NCBI GenBank assembly: GCA_015499985.1
Contig: JAAAUF010000005.1
Location: 87,048 to 136,541, forward strand
DNA: 49,494 nucleotides
DNA from: Haplosporangium gracile
Taxonomy: Eukaryota; Mortierellomycota; Mortierellomycetes; Mortierellales; Mortierellaceae
Direction of reading: 5' to 3'
Each line of letters begins with the position of its first letter. Position 1 is the stretch's first letter. Under the pieces are notes generated by a model. It did not search any database. It had not been told where the DNA came from and saw only the letters and a list, made by a program, of their open reading frames with translations. Below are positions 1 to 12,700 of the stretch, one piece after another. Made by a program: the position numbers and the translations under genes.

Positions 1-660
1 AAAAAAAAAAGGGTTAGAAAAAAAGAAGTGTTGAAGATGTGTCTTGGCGAGACACGACGTCATGTTGAGCTCAGCATTATCGCATTTTGAGGTGAGACAC
101 GTCGCGTCCCTTTTGCAGCAGTTAGCGAACAGCATTCAACATTCACTGCCTCCGATCTAGAAAGGAAATATCAGCGCGCGTTCATTTATCCACTGTCATA
201 TCTGCTCTAGCATTTCCACCATTACAATTTCCCTTGCATACCCCTTCCCCCTTGGCTTCCTTTCCCCTTATCTGCCCCTTGAACTACGTGTTTTCCTGCA
301 TTGGTCTTGCCTTGGACGTCTACCGCATTTTCTTTCAGTTTTTTATATATATATCTAATCCCAAATCATGCCGCGTATTTTTTTTTCTTAAGTCGCGAGT
401 TTAATACTTCTGGGTTTTATCTATATCACATCGCAGGAGCGGTTTTCCGTCTTTACGAACCGCCTTCTAGATCTCTGCATGATGATTAAATACAGCCCTT
501 CAAAAAAAAAGTCGCGCCTTTTGACGGCTGATTCTCCATTTCCTGTCTCCCTCCCTTCATAAATATTGCCCCTTCTCATTAACCATTTCTTCTTTTTCTT
601 GTCCTTTTTAGAACCTACAAGTCTAACTCTGCTCATCCCTACCATCGCCATGAGTACCGC
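1..660. other. intergenic flank, no gene recognised
   Basis: This 660-base stretch lies downstream of the minus-strand INTS3 gene. It is pyrimidine-rich on the plus strand, with an A run at the very start, a TATATATATA-like stretch near 343-353 and a TAAATATT element near 560. The only open frames are short, low-complexity and without family resemblance. A five-codon ATG-AGT-ACC-GCC-TAA frame sits at 650-664. It may be the 3' flank of INTS3 plus the promoter of something outside the window, but nothing in it decides this. Confidence 0.5.
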
Positions 661-712
661 CTAATCTTTCTTGGGCTTCGTCGCTCGAACTTGCGATGGT
701 GTGTATATCGCG
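661..712 (-). other. possible alternative terminal exon of INTS3
   Basis: The last INTS3 codons before the stop contain a usable donor: ...AGC-GA|GTAAAT, with the exon ending at 858. At 714-713 a TTTTGCAG acceptor follows. Joining them keeps frame, giving GA|C and then sixteen codons ending VRATKPKKD and a TAG at 663-661. The intron would be 145 nt, normal for this window, and GTAAAT is also the donor of PAN2 intron 1 and USP intron 1. The product would replace the final Glu with a basic 17-residue tail. Only RNA evidence can choose between this and reading to the stop at 854. Confidence 0.35.
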
Positions 713-853
713 CTGCAAAACAGTAGACGCGAGTAATAAAATGACCCTTGTGAGTTGCACAATACAAGGCGGTGCAAAAACATGGCTGTTGTGTGTATGT
801 GTGTTTTTAATGACTGAGACGAGAGCCGGTAAAGGCGGGATAAGTGACAAGAT

Positions 854-3800
854 TTACTCGCTCTCGTCGTCGGTGACGATGCGGCGCTTGTTCTTAGCGC
901 GGGACTTAGGTGCAGTCTTGACCTTGGAATTGGACGAGGCGGTTGCTGCAGATGCGGCCTTGAGTTTCGAGTTGGCATTGGCAGCTGCTCGACGTTGGGT
1001 GTACACAGGCAACTTGTCCTTCTTTGACGTCTCCTGCTCCTCTTCGTCCTCCTCCTCTTCCCCTTCCTCGTCTTCATCCCCATCCTCTCCGTCCCCATTG
1101 CCGTGGTCGCCACCTTCTTCTTCGTCATCATCGTCTTCCTTTTCCTCATCTTCATCGTCCTCCTCCTCGTCGTCCTTATCTTCTTCCTCTTCCACTTTCC
1201 GTGTTCGACGGTTGCTGCGAGTCAAAGGCTTGGCTGCTGGTTTCTTGACCTGAGACCGCGTCGTTGCAGCCCGCTTGGCAGGGGCGGCAGGTGCTGCTGC
1301 TTTCTTAGCAGGTCGCTTGCCTTTACCTTTCTTGCCTTTGGTCTCCTCCTCAGATTCCTCCTCGTTGCTTCCTTCCTCACCTTCCTTATCCGACTTCTCA
1401 TCCTCGTCCATTTCCTCATCTTGTGCCTCATCATCATCATCTTCTTCCTCTTCATCGCCATCTTGGGCTTCCTCTTCATCCTCTTCCTCCTCTTCGTCGT
1501 CATCCTCTGATATCTTGCGACGTCGGCTGGTAGCAGCCTTCTTGGCAGGAGTCGCCTTCTTGGTAGTGACCGCTGCGGCTCGGGTAGAACGCGACTTGGA
1601 GTTCAATACACCAGCAGAGGACCCCTTCTTGCTTGCAGCGGGAGTAGAGGCGTTGCTGCCCATGGTCGAAGAGGATCCAGATCCAATCTTGGGGCTGTTC
1701 CGACGGCTAGAACTTGCCGATCCAGATGCGGCTCCTCCAAAGCGCTTCTTGTCCTTTTTCCGCCGGTCGCTGTCGCTGCTCTGTTGGTCCTGATCACTTT
1801 CATCGTCCTTCTCATCCTCACTCTTCTTCTTATTGCTGTTGTTGGTGTCACCCTCCTCATCATCGTTATCGTTCGCCTTGTCGTCATCATCTTCATCGTC
1901 CTCGTCACTGTGCTGGCTCTCCATGTCTTCATCATTTTGGCTGGCATTGTCCTCGTCTTTGGTCCACCAGTCCTTTGGCCAGGCCTCCTTCTCGTTGACG
2001 CCAAAGTTCTCCGTGAGGGCATCCAAGACTTGACTGCGCACTTGTGCGGACCAAACTCTCAAAAAGTACTGCTGTGTTACTTCCACAGACAATGCCTCAC
2101 ACCAGCCTCGAACAAGAGAGAGTGCCGTTTTAAGCAGCGTTCCTTGCTCCTTCCGCTGCTTTACAGTCAACTTGGCCCTCTTGGACTGACCACCACTACC
2201 GATTCTGGATCGAGTGGTCTTGGGTGTTGGCGTTGTCGGTACGGAGCTGCTAGGAGTACCTAGAGTAAGATCGTCCAGTTCCTCCCAGATCGGCGCCGCA
2301 GTCTTGTCACTCAACGACAACAGGATAGCTCCGAGATGGTCCGGATAGGTGCTTGCCGATTGGCCGATCCATCTCTGACAGAATTGCACCATGTCGTTCG
2401 AGACAATGTCAGTCCTGCTAGCAATCCGAACTATCGTCGTTCCAAGACGGATATCCGGTGGGCTCAAGGACAGTGTGCGGATCAGGTTAAGAAGTCCACC
2501 GAGAGCCTCGGCCTGGCCCACCGACGTCATGCAGGGAATCCAGCTCGCATTGAAAATTTTTGTAATGGCCTTGTTGACTCCACCAAACTCTGAAATAATC
2601 AGCTGCCAGATTCCCATCTGATCGAATGTGCCCCACTCCAAGGTCTGCCCAATGACTTCCAGCGTCTCTGCTCCCACCCTGGGTTCCCATCCGCTCGCCA
2701 GCGATGAATGAATCGAGCCAGGTGATCCACGGTCCTCTTGCCCATCGTTCCTCTTCTTCTTTTCCTTCGTATCCTTGGCCGGTGCGCCATCATCCGACAG
2801 CAGTGATGAAAACAAGACAAATTGTCGCTGAGACAACCCAAGCGAAAGACAGTAGATCTGGGTAGGTGTCGCCAAGAAAATCACCATGCGCAAGAACGAC
2901 TCGGTCCTAGGGATATAATCGGGCAAGTACTGGAGGACGAGGGGCACGACGGCATCGAAAACGGTGGGCTGTCGATCCTGCACGTTTTGGAGATCCCTGA
3001 CAAGGTATTCTTGAATCACCGACTTGACGCGCTCACCCTGATCCATCTCAACTCCATCTTCATCTGGCGCTTGTGCAGTATCTCGCTCAGCGGCGCTCTG
3101 GAGATACAATCCATACAATAACAGTGAATCTTCTAGGGTGATGGGTGCTCCGGAGGAGGCGCTACTCCGGTAACCATGAACAAGACCAATAAGGTACCAC
3201 ATGCTGAGTAAACGTGAGCTAGGGTCGACGGTGGCCTCGCAGTTTGACAACATCTGTGCGACCCTTTCAGCACCCTGCCGTCCCTCCTTCTCGGTGATTC
3301 TCCAGAGACAAGCCATCATAGCTCCCATGACACCGGCGTCCTCTTCCATTGGCTCGTCATGATCCTGGGCGCGCCGTCCGTTGACAAGTGGTTTTGATCG
3401 GTTCCGCACTGCAGCGTACGACTCTGGGACACTACATTTCCTGGCAAACATGCAAATCTCCTGCCCAAACATTTGAGCCATGTCAGCGCTCTCAACTCCA
3501 ACTCCTGCTTCGTAGACCTCGCAGACTTGCCGGAAGGTTGACATTGTTTCTTGTGAGTCGGGATCCGCCTCGTATGCGCTTTTGAATGAATGGATAAGGC
3601 CGCCAAAAATCCAGAGCGAGGCTTCTGGGTCTGGAGTGCCGGTGGTCGAAGCGTTGTTGCTGTTGTCGCCTGTACCCGGTTCTGACACGCTCGCGCCATC
3701 CTCATCCGTCATAGTCCAGTCCAAGAGAGTGCGTGACTGAACTTGTGGCGGAACGTTGCTGCTCTTGTTGCTCAACCCGACGTCTGCTGATGATTCCATC

Positions 3801-6233
3801 ACTTCATCTTCCTCCAGGTCATCCTCGTCGCCTTGGGCCAAAGTGGATGATGATGTACTGCTGGAAGACGCTCCTAGCTCATCCACCTGCATTGGCTCCT
3901 TTGACGATTCACGGGAGCGGTGTGGTGACGGTGATGATGATGCGGGATCAGACTTCTTTGGCTCCTTATGAGGAAGTGAGCCCTCATCTTCGGAATCATC
4001 CCACTCCAATCCAGCCTGAGATTCATCTCGTGAGCCATCAAAGTCGCCTGAACCGTTGCTTCCTTCATCGCCTCCTCCCAATGCCAGCGAATCATCCGGA
4101 TTGTCAGGTGTAAGGGCACCTGACGAGGATGGTCCCTGATTTTGATCGGCTGGCTCGGCTACGTAGGCGTGAAACATGGACAGCATGTATTCGCGGATGG
4201 GTGGAAAGTCATTCAATTGAGGAGCTTTGTACATCAATTTGAAGGACCTATTGTTTGTTCAAAAAGCAGAGGTGGTTATTTAGAAAATCCAATCTTCAGG
4301 AATATTTTTATAGAGAACAAGCATTGTACGAGATCGACAAGTTCATACCTGATGACTCCCTTTTCGACAATCGACTGAGCAGCCTTGGCGACGTGCTCTT
4401 GAATGTACTCACGCAGTGGCGGACAGTAGTTCTCAATTGCAAAGAATAAGAACTCCATCATGATGGCGGTTAAGTATGGTGCTCGTTCGACTGACCTCTC
4501 CATAAGAAGCATCGCCGGCTCTATTGCGAGAGCAGGCAAAAAGTATATATTGATATGTTAGTGATCTTTGCGTAGTTGCTAGCATTGAGGTAAACCTTCG
4601 TTGCTGCCTCTGGGCGAAAGGATTCATACCAATATTCATGATACTGTCCCTTGTAGGTTCGAAAAACAACCAATCGTACATCAATGCCAGCTTGACATTA
4701 GAAGCTGCGACAGGCGACTAAAGTAAAAGAGCGCATCGATGAAAGTTAGCTTGTCGATTATATAGTATATTATTTCTCGTTTCTAACAACAAGGTGCTGA
4801 CATTTGCCATTAAAATTCGTTACCCTGATGTTTCTGAGAAAGGTTTGAATAAGAGCATAGCGAGGTACGGTAGGGCCAGCCAGTACTGCGTTGGCAGGGT
4901 GATAAACGCCACAGATGTAGCGCATAATGTCCGAATAAAGGGTGTCTGACTCTGGGGTAGGTAGGAACCGCTCTGTGAACCACTGCACGTTCCGGTAATG
5001 TTGTCCATTGTGAATCTACAAGCAGAGAGTGCACAAAAAGAGGACAGGTTAAAATTAACAAGGTATTCATCGCTGCGTTCACTTATCTAGAGACACCGCG
5101 CATAAAACATGCAATGACTTACATGCTCCAGGATGTGCAAGAGCTTTTGTTCCATGTCATAAGAAAGTCTACTCGCCAAGTATATTTTTGGAGAAGGTAC
5201 AGCAAGGATCTGTCGAATGTTTTCAAGTTGCGGGTTCAAAGATCTGGGATTGTACAGCAGCTCGACCCAAATCGCCTCAAACTCCGGGATCCCTCTGCCC
5301 ACGTCTTGCAACGCTCGGATGAGATCTCGACCAAGCTCTGAGCACTCCCGGAATCTCTCTCGTAACAATCTAACACAGTAGTTTACTTCCTGCTGACGAA
5401 GAACTGCAAGTCGACTACTGCCGTGATCCAGAATGATGCGCAAATAGGTGTAGCACGAATAGGCGATTAAGACTGTCGATGCGTCCACAAATTCCTGGTT
5501 GCCTTGGAGTAAGCGAAGAGTAGATTCCGCATGCTGTACGTTTGGAATTGAAACATCTCCTCCGCGAATTTGTTTCAGCAAGGCAGTGTAGAGTTGCTCG
5601 ATAAGGTGGATCGCTGGCATCCGTGCATCTGTGATATGACCGACAATCCAAATCAGTTGCTCTCGCACGGCGGGTCGGATCCTCTGGAAGTTAGGGTACA
5701 GACAGAAGTACCGCGTCTGCTTGAAGACATGGCCATAGCTGTCGCGCTGGACCAGCCTCATAAGTCGCGCCAAAGCCTGGCAGGAGTAAGAGTGTTGACG
5801 GTTGGGATTTGGTGTATTGGCGTTTCCATTGACGCTGTTGGATGAGTCGCTTGATCCGAATGCTGGGCTTCCAGGATGAGTGTGATATGTGAGGATGGCG
5901 TAGAAAAGTCCGTTTAGGATTTCCGCGTGCTTCGACATGTCGGCAGATACGATTTCCTGGAGGTGATGCTGAATTTCCATCTCTGATTTGCCCGGGAAGA
6001 TCGCCACTAGTGTGTTGTAGTCCTTGGCCAGATCCTATTTATTGGCGTGCAAGGGTATATGTTTAAAGTGTGTTAGAGGCGCATTCGTATTTGTTTTTAT
6101 ATGCGGATAGAGTATGAGAAAGTGGGAATATAGTTTTGTCCGTAATACTAACCGCATCGGTGGCGTCTTCGTCATCATACAGGCGGAGGTCGAGGATATA
6201 GGAAAGCCCATGCTGCTGCTCAGGGTTCGCCAT
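854..6233 (-). CDS. INTS3: Integrator complex subunit 3 (INTS3), six exons
   Basis: Exons on the minus strand: 6233-6153, 6034-5123, 5015-4824, 4717-4630, 4520-4349 and 4247-854; phases are consistent and give 1612 residues, against about 1040 in human INTS3. INTS3 is the helical-repeat scaffold that links Integrator (snRNA 3'-end cleavage and promoter-proximal attenuation) to the SOSS single-strand-DNA repair complex. Family signatures are strong and in order: [82 protein letters not shown] and [14 protein letters not shown]. From about residue 1243 onward a disordered tail of about 370 residues alternates Asp/Glu runs with Lys/Arg/Ala-rich blocks and ends in DDESE. The start codon is the first ATG (MANPEQQ), shortly downstream of the divergent APC1 promoter. 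Family identity is clear from conservation; whether it works in a full Integrator here is inference. A possible alternative last exon at 712-661 is listed separately. Confidence 0.93.
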
Positions 6234-6719
6234 CTTTATGAATCAGATTTCTTCTCTTGAAAACAGTGTGGACGAGTGTGTTAGAGGAAAGGCCTTAAGG
6301 TATGATTTCTTGTCGGGATGGGTAATGTACAAATGGAAGACACTCGTTCAGCTGCTTAGGAAAGGCGTAATAATTGAATACCCCAGCAGAGCGGCGGTGG
6401 TTGTGGAGGGAGGATCAACGCGATGTGAAAGGGGTTGATGAGAAAAGAAACGAAAAGGTCAAGCGAGGGAGCTTTTATAGCCCGATTGTGACGGCATTTC
6501 TCCACACACTCCAGGCACAGAGCGCACGTGACATATTGAAACGCGGGACTCGAGGGTGGCCTTTTTTTGCCTTTTCTTGTTCGATTATTTTGCCACCACT
6601 TCTTCGTCCATTCATGGTCTCACCAGACCCACGCGCAGGACAACGAGCTCGAGGACCTGGGCAAGCTTGTTCAGGGAACACACATTCACGAGCACACAGA
6701 GCTGGACAGTCAATGCACC
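6234..6719. promoter_or_regulatory. divergent promoter between INTS3 and APC1
   Basis: The 486 bases between the two start codons must hold both promoters. A CACGTG palindrome lies at 6525-6530 within GCACGTGAC. ACGCG cores occur near 6417, 6541 and 6631, of the kind bound by MBF-type cell-cycle factors in fungi. The APC1 ATG sits in CACCATGG (6717-6724), a strong start context. Function of the motifs is inferred from resemblance only. Confidence 0.5.
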
Positions 6720-9700
6720 ATGGAGATTACCATTTTAGGAGAATACATACCATTCGGGTCTGAAGCCTCGTTTACAAAAGCAACAACAACGACACTCAAC
6801 AAGCCCACGCAAGGAGCTTCACACACATTACGCTCTGGGACGTATACGCCCTTTGCGACTTCCAACCGAGCAAAGCCATGCTATGGGTTGTATCCACCGA
6901 CATACGATGACATAGTTCAGGGTAACCTTGATAACCAGAACGGGGTAACCGACGCTAGCAGCAGTCAGCCCAACACATATAACAACAGCGGGGCAAGTTC
7001 GCTCAGCAGGATAGGTCCTCGAGGATACGATGCCGAAATCGTGGTTAAGGGCGCCAAGGTGACCTGGGCTCAGGGAGGCGTTCTCCGTATGTCAGTTGAT
7101 TTCTCGTCCGAGAACGAAGTTGTCCAACATACCTTGATTGCGTGGCTCTTGGTTAACAACTCATCTAAAACAAAGTCGGTTCGCGGACCTGATCACGATA
7201 TGGAATACGATGACGTATATGATTTCGGGCAGAATCAACAGCAACCTTCGACCAGCAACACATCCTCAATGGATCGGGAATGTCGACAACAAGCTCTCGT
7301 AGTCGTCCTCAAGGACACCGTCCGCGTTTATTTCACAGGCGGCGAGACACACTCAGTTCATCTTCCCTTTGCGGTTCACAAGATCTGGGCCCTCGATCTT
7401 GGTTTGATGCTGGAGCGGAAAACGGAACCCGAGGAAGACATGGAGGAAAGCCAGGATGGGTCGGGACTGGCGCGGTTTTATATGACTATGGATCCTTTAA
7501 ACGAGTTCCAGGCCGTAACTCTCTTCAGACTACCGGCCAAGGATGCGTCGTCACCAGTGACACTGTCGCAGGAGGATGTGCCACGGATCAGACATTTGGG
7601 TGAGACAGTCGGCGACATTCTCAACACTTGCGTCTTTATGTCATCCTATGAGACCGTGGACAAGATTGTAGTCACATTTGACCTACTGCTCAAGCATCAC
7701 CGAGTCTGGCGGTACGGGTCTAGGATGCCGACATCTCTACCATATTCGAGGATCTCGCCCGAGGAGGGCATGCAGCATTCTGATGGCGGTCATGACGAAG
7801 AGTTGGATACGGATCTTCAGATGCGCACGGACACATACTTTTATGAAATTGCAAGTGATATCCACCCTGCGTCGTAAGTCTCACTCTGCATAGTCGCAAC
7901 GTTGCAACAGCTATGTATGCTTTTTTGACAATGCACATTTCTAAATGATGGATATCGCTGGGTCTGATTTATTTAGGGCAAACTCCAAGATAATAAGCGC
8001 TCATGCCCTTGATGGCTCACCTGTTATTTGCGTGTTTGATCAGGATGCCGATAAGATTTCTTGCTACCGGATTATCGCCAACCAGCTTACGATCCATCTC
8101 TGGACAAGGCCCGCTCGCTCAGCAATTTCTCTAGAAGGAACTCGGAAGTTCTATCGCGATATTCTGTTGGTCACCCCCGAGGGAGCTCTTTTAATATGGA
8201 CTGGGTACGCGGACGAATTTATTCCGTGTCATGTCGACGTCGATATCGAACAGCTCACACGCCGGCAGAATAACACCTTTGGACAACTGCCAAAAGCGAC
8301 CACCATTGATCACCTTGGGTCTTTCAGGATCAAGAGTTCAACCTTCAAGAAGGACAAGGACAGTGTCATCGCAGAGATTCGAGATGCTGTCGAAGACAGG
8401 TTCAACATCGTGCTTGGAAGCGGGACCATCATTCGGGCAAGACTTGATTTTGTTGTAAGGTCTAGTCTAGTGCAGCAGTGTCTGGACGCCATCAGCTGCG
8501 CTATGCCAGTCGAAGTACTCTGGGATTTTCGGCACCGTTTTCTCCAACTGCAGTATAGTAGCGAGACCAAGTACGACGCAGTGCCAGCCACGGACGAATG
8601 GGGAAACTTTTCTGCTACACTTCTCTCGTACTGCGATCCCAGTTTCCATCCTACAGGCCTGAAGTCTCCCACACTGTTGTCTCGGTCTCTCCCTTCGGTC
8701 GTCAAGAAACCTGATGTGTCAGAACTCGACTGGAATTTTTTCTTGGACTCAGACATCCACCAGCGCTTGTTCGACCACCCGGCCTTTAGAGGAGATACAT
8801 CTGGCCTTCCTACATCGACGAGTAATCCCTACACAGAGTTGATCATGCGAGCACAGCGGATGGCAAGACTCCGAGGCCCGTCCACACGGCAGTCGTTCAA
8901 CTTGGACTTGGTCAAGTTTTACACTTTTATTCTCGTCGCGCTTCATCTTGTCTACGTGGACAGGGGCTTGAACATTGTCACTTCTCAGGAACGAGAGTTG
9001 GAGCCATTGCTGAAGTTACTGGCACGGCTCGTAGGATGGAAGACATGGGAAGACTTCTACGCCCGGCGGGACTTCTCCACGGCCAAGCGGGTGGAAATGC
9101 CTGGTAAGAAACATCGCAGACATTGTAAACCGATGCAACTTGTGGATGTGGGCAAAGATTTACAGGATTATTTGAACTCATCGCTAACGAAACGTTCATG
9201 ACAACTTAATAGAGGTATTTATGGAAGGAGAAACTCTGCCGCTGGAGCTGTTCCAATTTGATCCACCAGATATTTTCAAGTGGGTCGTTGACATAGTAAC
9301 CCGCCCCCAAGAGACCTCGGTCTTCCCGACTCTGGAGGCTCTTTCTTCGATTCGCGAGCCAGACCCAGGTCTTTCACTCATCCCAGCCGCAGTGCCATGT
9401 GCGTTGACTCGCAAGGTTACGACTTTCTATGCTGCGTTGATGGACGACGAGACTGGCGACCAGAGTGCAGTTAGAGCCATTGTCGAGGAAAGGTTCAGCA
9501 CAACACAGCTGGATCAACTGCCTTTTGGGATTTCGGTTCCTCTCAGGGAGGCCCTTTGGAAGTGTCGCAATAATCCACCACCAGACATGGACTCCTATGC
9601 ACTTTCCTTTATCGGCAGGAATGATCTTGCAGAGCTAAAGTCCAATAGGATGCCTGGGTTTTATATAAAGCCCATTTCTCAAGTGCCCGTAAGTTGACAT

Positions 9701-12700
9701 CTCTGCTCTTATTATTTTTAAGAGGAGGTTTAGCTCGTAGTATGTTAATGATGTTAACGAAATGCCCGCGTTAACCCTTTAGGATGCGTCGAAACGCCAG
9801 GATATCGCGACGCTTTGCAAGGAAGACACACCGCAGGAACGAGAGAACGACATGGAGAGCACAGGAACAGAGATTGCCGAGGCAGAGGTCACTAACATGC
9901 GATTTGGAGCCGACAAGCGGATAGAAGAGACCCAAAAGATGCTTCAGTCTTCGGTCATGCTCAAGATTCGATCCAAGGACGAACCCGGTTTGAACGAGGA
10001 CGATTTGAGGATATCTCATCAGGAAGTTCTTCGAAAACTTGCGCTACGAACCTTGGCCTTGCCTGTTGGGCGTGCGATTTTGACGTTCGGAACCCTGACC
10101 CAGATCTTGACACAGCGGTGTCCCTTTCCCGACATTACGCTTACGGCCAAAATTTTACCCGTGTACGGCGAGACAGAGTTCGACATTTCCCTTCTTGGCG
10201 GTGACCAGGCCATGAGCTGGCCATTATTCAACAACGGAGTAGCTGCAGGACTCAGGATTTCGTCAACCAGCAAGGATGTGAGCCCCTCATGGATCATCTA
10301 CAACCGTCCCGATAACCTCAGCTGTAACCATGCCGGGTTTCTGCTCGCCCTCGGCTTGACTGGTCATCTCAAGAAGCTCGCTTGGTCACACGTCTGGCGG
10401 TATCTCTCATACAAGCACGAGCTGACTTCGACAGGACTTCTCCTCGGCCTCTCGTGCGCTTACATCGGTACCATGAACACGGCAACTACCAAATTGTTGT
10501 TCCTGCATGCTCCTGCCTTGCTGCCCAAGGATGGATCTGAGTTTAACCTGTCTCTCCTGACACAGGTCGCTTGCGTGTTGGGAATCGGACTCGTCTATGC
10601 GGAGACTTCGAATCGTCGGATGGTGGAGGTGATGTTGACAGAGATTGGATCAACGTGGGGCCATTTCTTGGAATTGTCGAGTAATCTGCAGGAGGCTCAT
10701 TCGGTTGCTGCAGGGTTCGGGCTCGGACTAATTACACTTGGACAGGGAAACAAGCCCATGGGTCTTCGAGATATGAAGATCGTCGATGTCTTGTTAAGCT
10801 ACATGCCTGGAAGCGCAGACAGGCCGCAACGTCCTCGGAACCAAGGCATGGCAGATGGTAATGCTCAGTACCCAGGAATGGACGACATGAGCGGGACTCG
10901 CAGGTATACAGGAGTTGATTTGACTGGCACTGGTGCCACCATTGCTATGGGTCTGATGTATCTCAAAACAAACAGCCGATCCATTGCTGCCAAGTTGGCT
11001 GTGCCCGAGACGCAGTACCTACTGGACTACCTCAACCCCAATTCTCTCATGCTGCGAGTCATTTGTAGAGCAATTGTCCTTTGGGACGAGATCAACCCAT
11101 CTGAGGATTGGGTTCTTTCTCAAGTTCCGGAGTTCCTGCGAGATGTCAAGACCGGAGGACCACCGAAGACAGAGACCGGGCCTCAATCCTACTACAGTAT
11201 CCGTGCTGGCGCCTGTTTCGCAATTGGTCTCCGGTTCGCAGGAAGCGGAAACGAGGCAGCGTACAAGTGCATCCATCAGCATTTCGACATGTTTCTTGAG
11301 CTTGGACGCGTCAGTCAAGGTATTTTGCGTTTCAGCTGTCAAGTTAAAGGTCCTGCGGCAGAACAATTTCGATTAACCATTTGTCTCTGTATTTTTTGCG
11401 AAATAGACGAGTCGTATGAGGATAGCATTACAATGTCGACGATGCGCACATGCCTGGATGTGACGACAATGGCTGCATCGATGGTGATTGCCGGGTCGGG
11501 TCGGATCGATTTTCTTCGCACACTTCGAAAACTGCACAAACGGATCAAAGGCGACACCAACTACGGCAGCCACATGGCGTATCACATGGCCCTCGGCTTT
11601 TTGTTCCTTGGTGGAGGAACCTGTACCCTTGGAACCACCAACCGGTGTGTGGCGGCTCTGCTATGCAGTCTTTATCCACGTCTCCCCATCGATCCCATGG
11701 ATAATCGTGGCCATCTGCAGGCGTTTCGACACTTGTGGGTTCTGGCTGTCGAACCTCGATGTTTGGTGACAAGGGAGGCCAGTACAGGCGCGTACTGTCC
11801 CGTTCCCGTGACAGTCCACCTAAAGCCAACGCTGCATCAGCCCCAGTCACAACCAGGCCAAGATCATACTACGTTGGTCTCCGACGGGCCGAGTATACCG
11901 CTTTCACAGGAATCGGAGTACACTGGACTGAACCCCAATGTAACACAAGACATGGGTAGGACGCCATACTCGACCTCCAAGCTATCCATGATGACTCCCT
12001 GCCTTCTCCCGGAACTATCAACTATCTCTAAGATTGAGATCAAGGGTGCTCGATACTGGCCGATTACGCTGGATTTCAACAACGAGAAGGAGGACTATGC
12101 GCAGATGTGGAGGATTCTCAAATCTGGGTCGATTGCGGTGATGAGACGGATTGGACATTTGAGCTATTCCGAGGACCACTCCGGCATGCGTGGGATCCTT
12201 GCACGGCCGTTTCCCAAGGTTCTTACGGGCGAAAGAATGGAGGGGGATGGTGTTGAGGAGAGTGGAGGACCAAGACGGGAGAGACGGAAAAAGCTGGAGC
12301 GTCTGATCGAAATACGACGACAGCGGACGTTGGGTAAGGCATTGAGCCATACCAGCGGTGAGAATTTTTCGAGAACTGCGGGCTCATTTGCGGACGGTGC
12401 TGGGCGATCAACAAAGGGCGGAGAACGGTTTTCATTGCAAGATGCCTTTGACATTGGACCTCTCAAAGATGAGCTTGAGCCTGATTCTGCGTTGTTTGGA
12501 CAGGACTTTTCGTTGACGCTCTTGAAGGACCCTCAGGTGGCATCGTTTGCAAAGTATCTCTGTCGATTGCGTCCTATGGGCGGAAGCGAAGACGCGGAGG
12601 ATTTGGCGAAGGAGGAACTGCGAGCCAGTTATTTCACGAGTGTGCTGTACGAGTGTCTGACGATGGATAAGGTGGAGGTGCTGGGTACTCATGTGTGGCT

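Noticed and set aside
696..1793. Long plus-strand frames rich in Ser (and others on the minus strand) opposite the INTS3 tail
   Set aside because: They are shadows of the Asp/Glu and Lys codon repeats; composition is pure low complexity and the INTS3 frame is continuous through the region.
6567..6719. 51-residue in-frame extension upstream of the APC1 start
   Set aside because: The sequence has no resemblance to APC1 N-termini; the ATG at 6720 has a strong context and aligns with the conserved EYIPFG motif.
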